A stretch of 5,077 nt of DNA from NCBI GenBank assembly GCA_002402125.1, contig NVVG01000259.1, positions 1-5,077 on the forward strand, given 5' to 3'. Below, piece after piece: positions 4,939 through 5,077 of this stretch. Under the pieces are notes generated by a model, which saw only the letters and a program-made list of their open reading frames with translations, was not told where the DNA came from and made no database searches. The DNA is from Moraxellaceae bacterium (GTDB lineage Bacteria; Pseudomonadota; Gammaproteobacteria; Pseudomonadales; Ketobacteraceae). The translations under genes and the position numbers were made by a program. The number at the start of each line of letters is the position of its first letter. Within the stretch, counting starts at the first letter, position 1.

Positions 4939-5058
4939 CTTTAACGAGCAGATCAGCCCGAATTTAAAAACTGTGGCGGTTTTATGCCCATTCCGCTACG
5001 CTGCATTCTTGCATAAAACCGCCCCATTTTTTTAATCGGGTTATCATGGGCGTCAGAA
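4939..5058 (+). repeat. attC: attC3 recombination site with degenerate R' core
   Basis: R'' CTTTAAC (4939-4945) begins with the same CCTTTAACGAG as attC1. The arms pair over about 30 bp: CCCGA with TCGGG, A-rich against T-rich tracts, and a perfect 13-bp inner stem GGCGGTTTTATGC (4975-4987 and 5011-5023) around a 23-nt loop. On the left, TAAC is 11 nt from CCCGA. On the right, TCGGG is followed after exactly 11 nt by GTCA (5052-5055). By symmetry the R' core is GTCAGAA (5052-5058), not the canonical GTTRRRY. An alternative core, GTTATCA at 5040-5046, lies directly against the stem. Total length is about 120 bp. Confidence 0.75.
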
Positions 5059-5077
5059 ATTGGAGTAATTTAAATGA
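5053..5077 (+). mobile_element. Start of gene cassette 4 (cut by window end)
   Basis: The sequence after attC3 opens with a ribosome-binding site GGAG (5062-5065) and, 8 nt later, ATG at 5074. The ATG is 21 nt past the inferred boundary, the typical place for a cassette gene. Only four bases of the reading frame are visible, so the product cannot be described. Confidence 0.5.
5074..5077 (+). CDS. First codon of a cassette 4 gene (partial)
   Basis: ATG preceded at 8 nt by GGAG, just past attC3. It is reported because its position matches that of cassette genes. Nothing of the protein is visible. Confidence 0.35.

Larger units (their letters stand above)
4487..5052 (+). mobile_element. Gene cassette 3 (own promoter, small membrane protein)
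   Basis: A 566-bp cassette. Unlike cassettes 1 and 2, it has a leader of about 144 bp before the start codon, holding a good promoter and an inverted repeat. It ends in the long attC3; the right boundary depends on the degenerate R' core there. Confidence 0.75.

Noticed and set aside
3930..5060. CRISPR array or direct repeats
   Set aside because: The repeated elements are single attC-type inverted repeats of different sequence, with genes between them and no regular spacers.

Overview
This window is the head of a chromosomal (sedentary-type) integron and the host chromosome next to it. The organism is most likely a marine or environmental gammaproteobacterium. This is inferred from the moderate GC content, the type of IntI integrase, an enterobacterial-style LexA box (CTGT-N8-xCAG) at the integrase promoter, and cassettes of unknown function. 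No species can be named from the sequence.

Layout. Positions 1-50 hold a strong bidirectional hairpin terminator. A minus-strand gene (82-642) encodes a low-complexity Pro/Ala/Thr/Glu-rich protein. From 857 to 1807 on the plus strand lies a D-2-hydroxyacid dehydrogenase gene that is intact except for one in-frame TGA at codon 46 (992-994); it is called here as a recent pseudogene. Converging on it with 24 bp between the stops is intI (1832-2812, minus), a complete integron integrase with all tyrosine-recombinase catalytic residues and the IntI-specific insert. Its promoter region carries a LexA-like box (2819-2834). Positions 2813-3175 hold the divergent regulatory region, a candidate Pc and the attI insertion point (G^TTAAAC at 3175/3176).

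Cassette array, on the plus strand. Cassette 1 (3176-4072) carries two genes, a small lipoprotein and a 112-aa soluble protein, followed by a 111-bp attC. Cassette 2 (4073-4486) encodes a two-helix membrane protein with a C-terminal zinc ribbon and ends in an 87-bp attC. Cassette 3 (4487-5052) encodes an 84-aa two-helix membrane protein. It appears to have its own promoter with an inverted repeat over the -10, and ends in a long attC whose R' core looks mutated (GTCA instead of GTTA). A fourth cassette starts at 5053, with a ribosome-binding site and ATG in the last bases.

How the parts work together. IntI, probably induced by DNA damage through LexA, would excise cassettes at attC hairpins and re-insert them at attI, behind Pc. 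Cassettes 1 and 2 have start codons about 12 nt after the cassette boundary and no room for a promoter, so they depend on transcription from upstream. Cassette 3 looks autonomous. None of the four complete cassette proteins has a function I can name. Three of the four are predicted to be membrane-associated or lipid-anchored.
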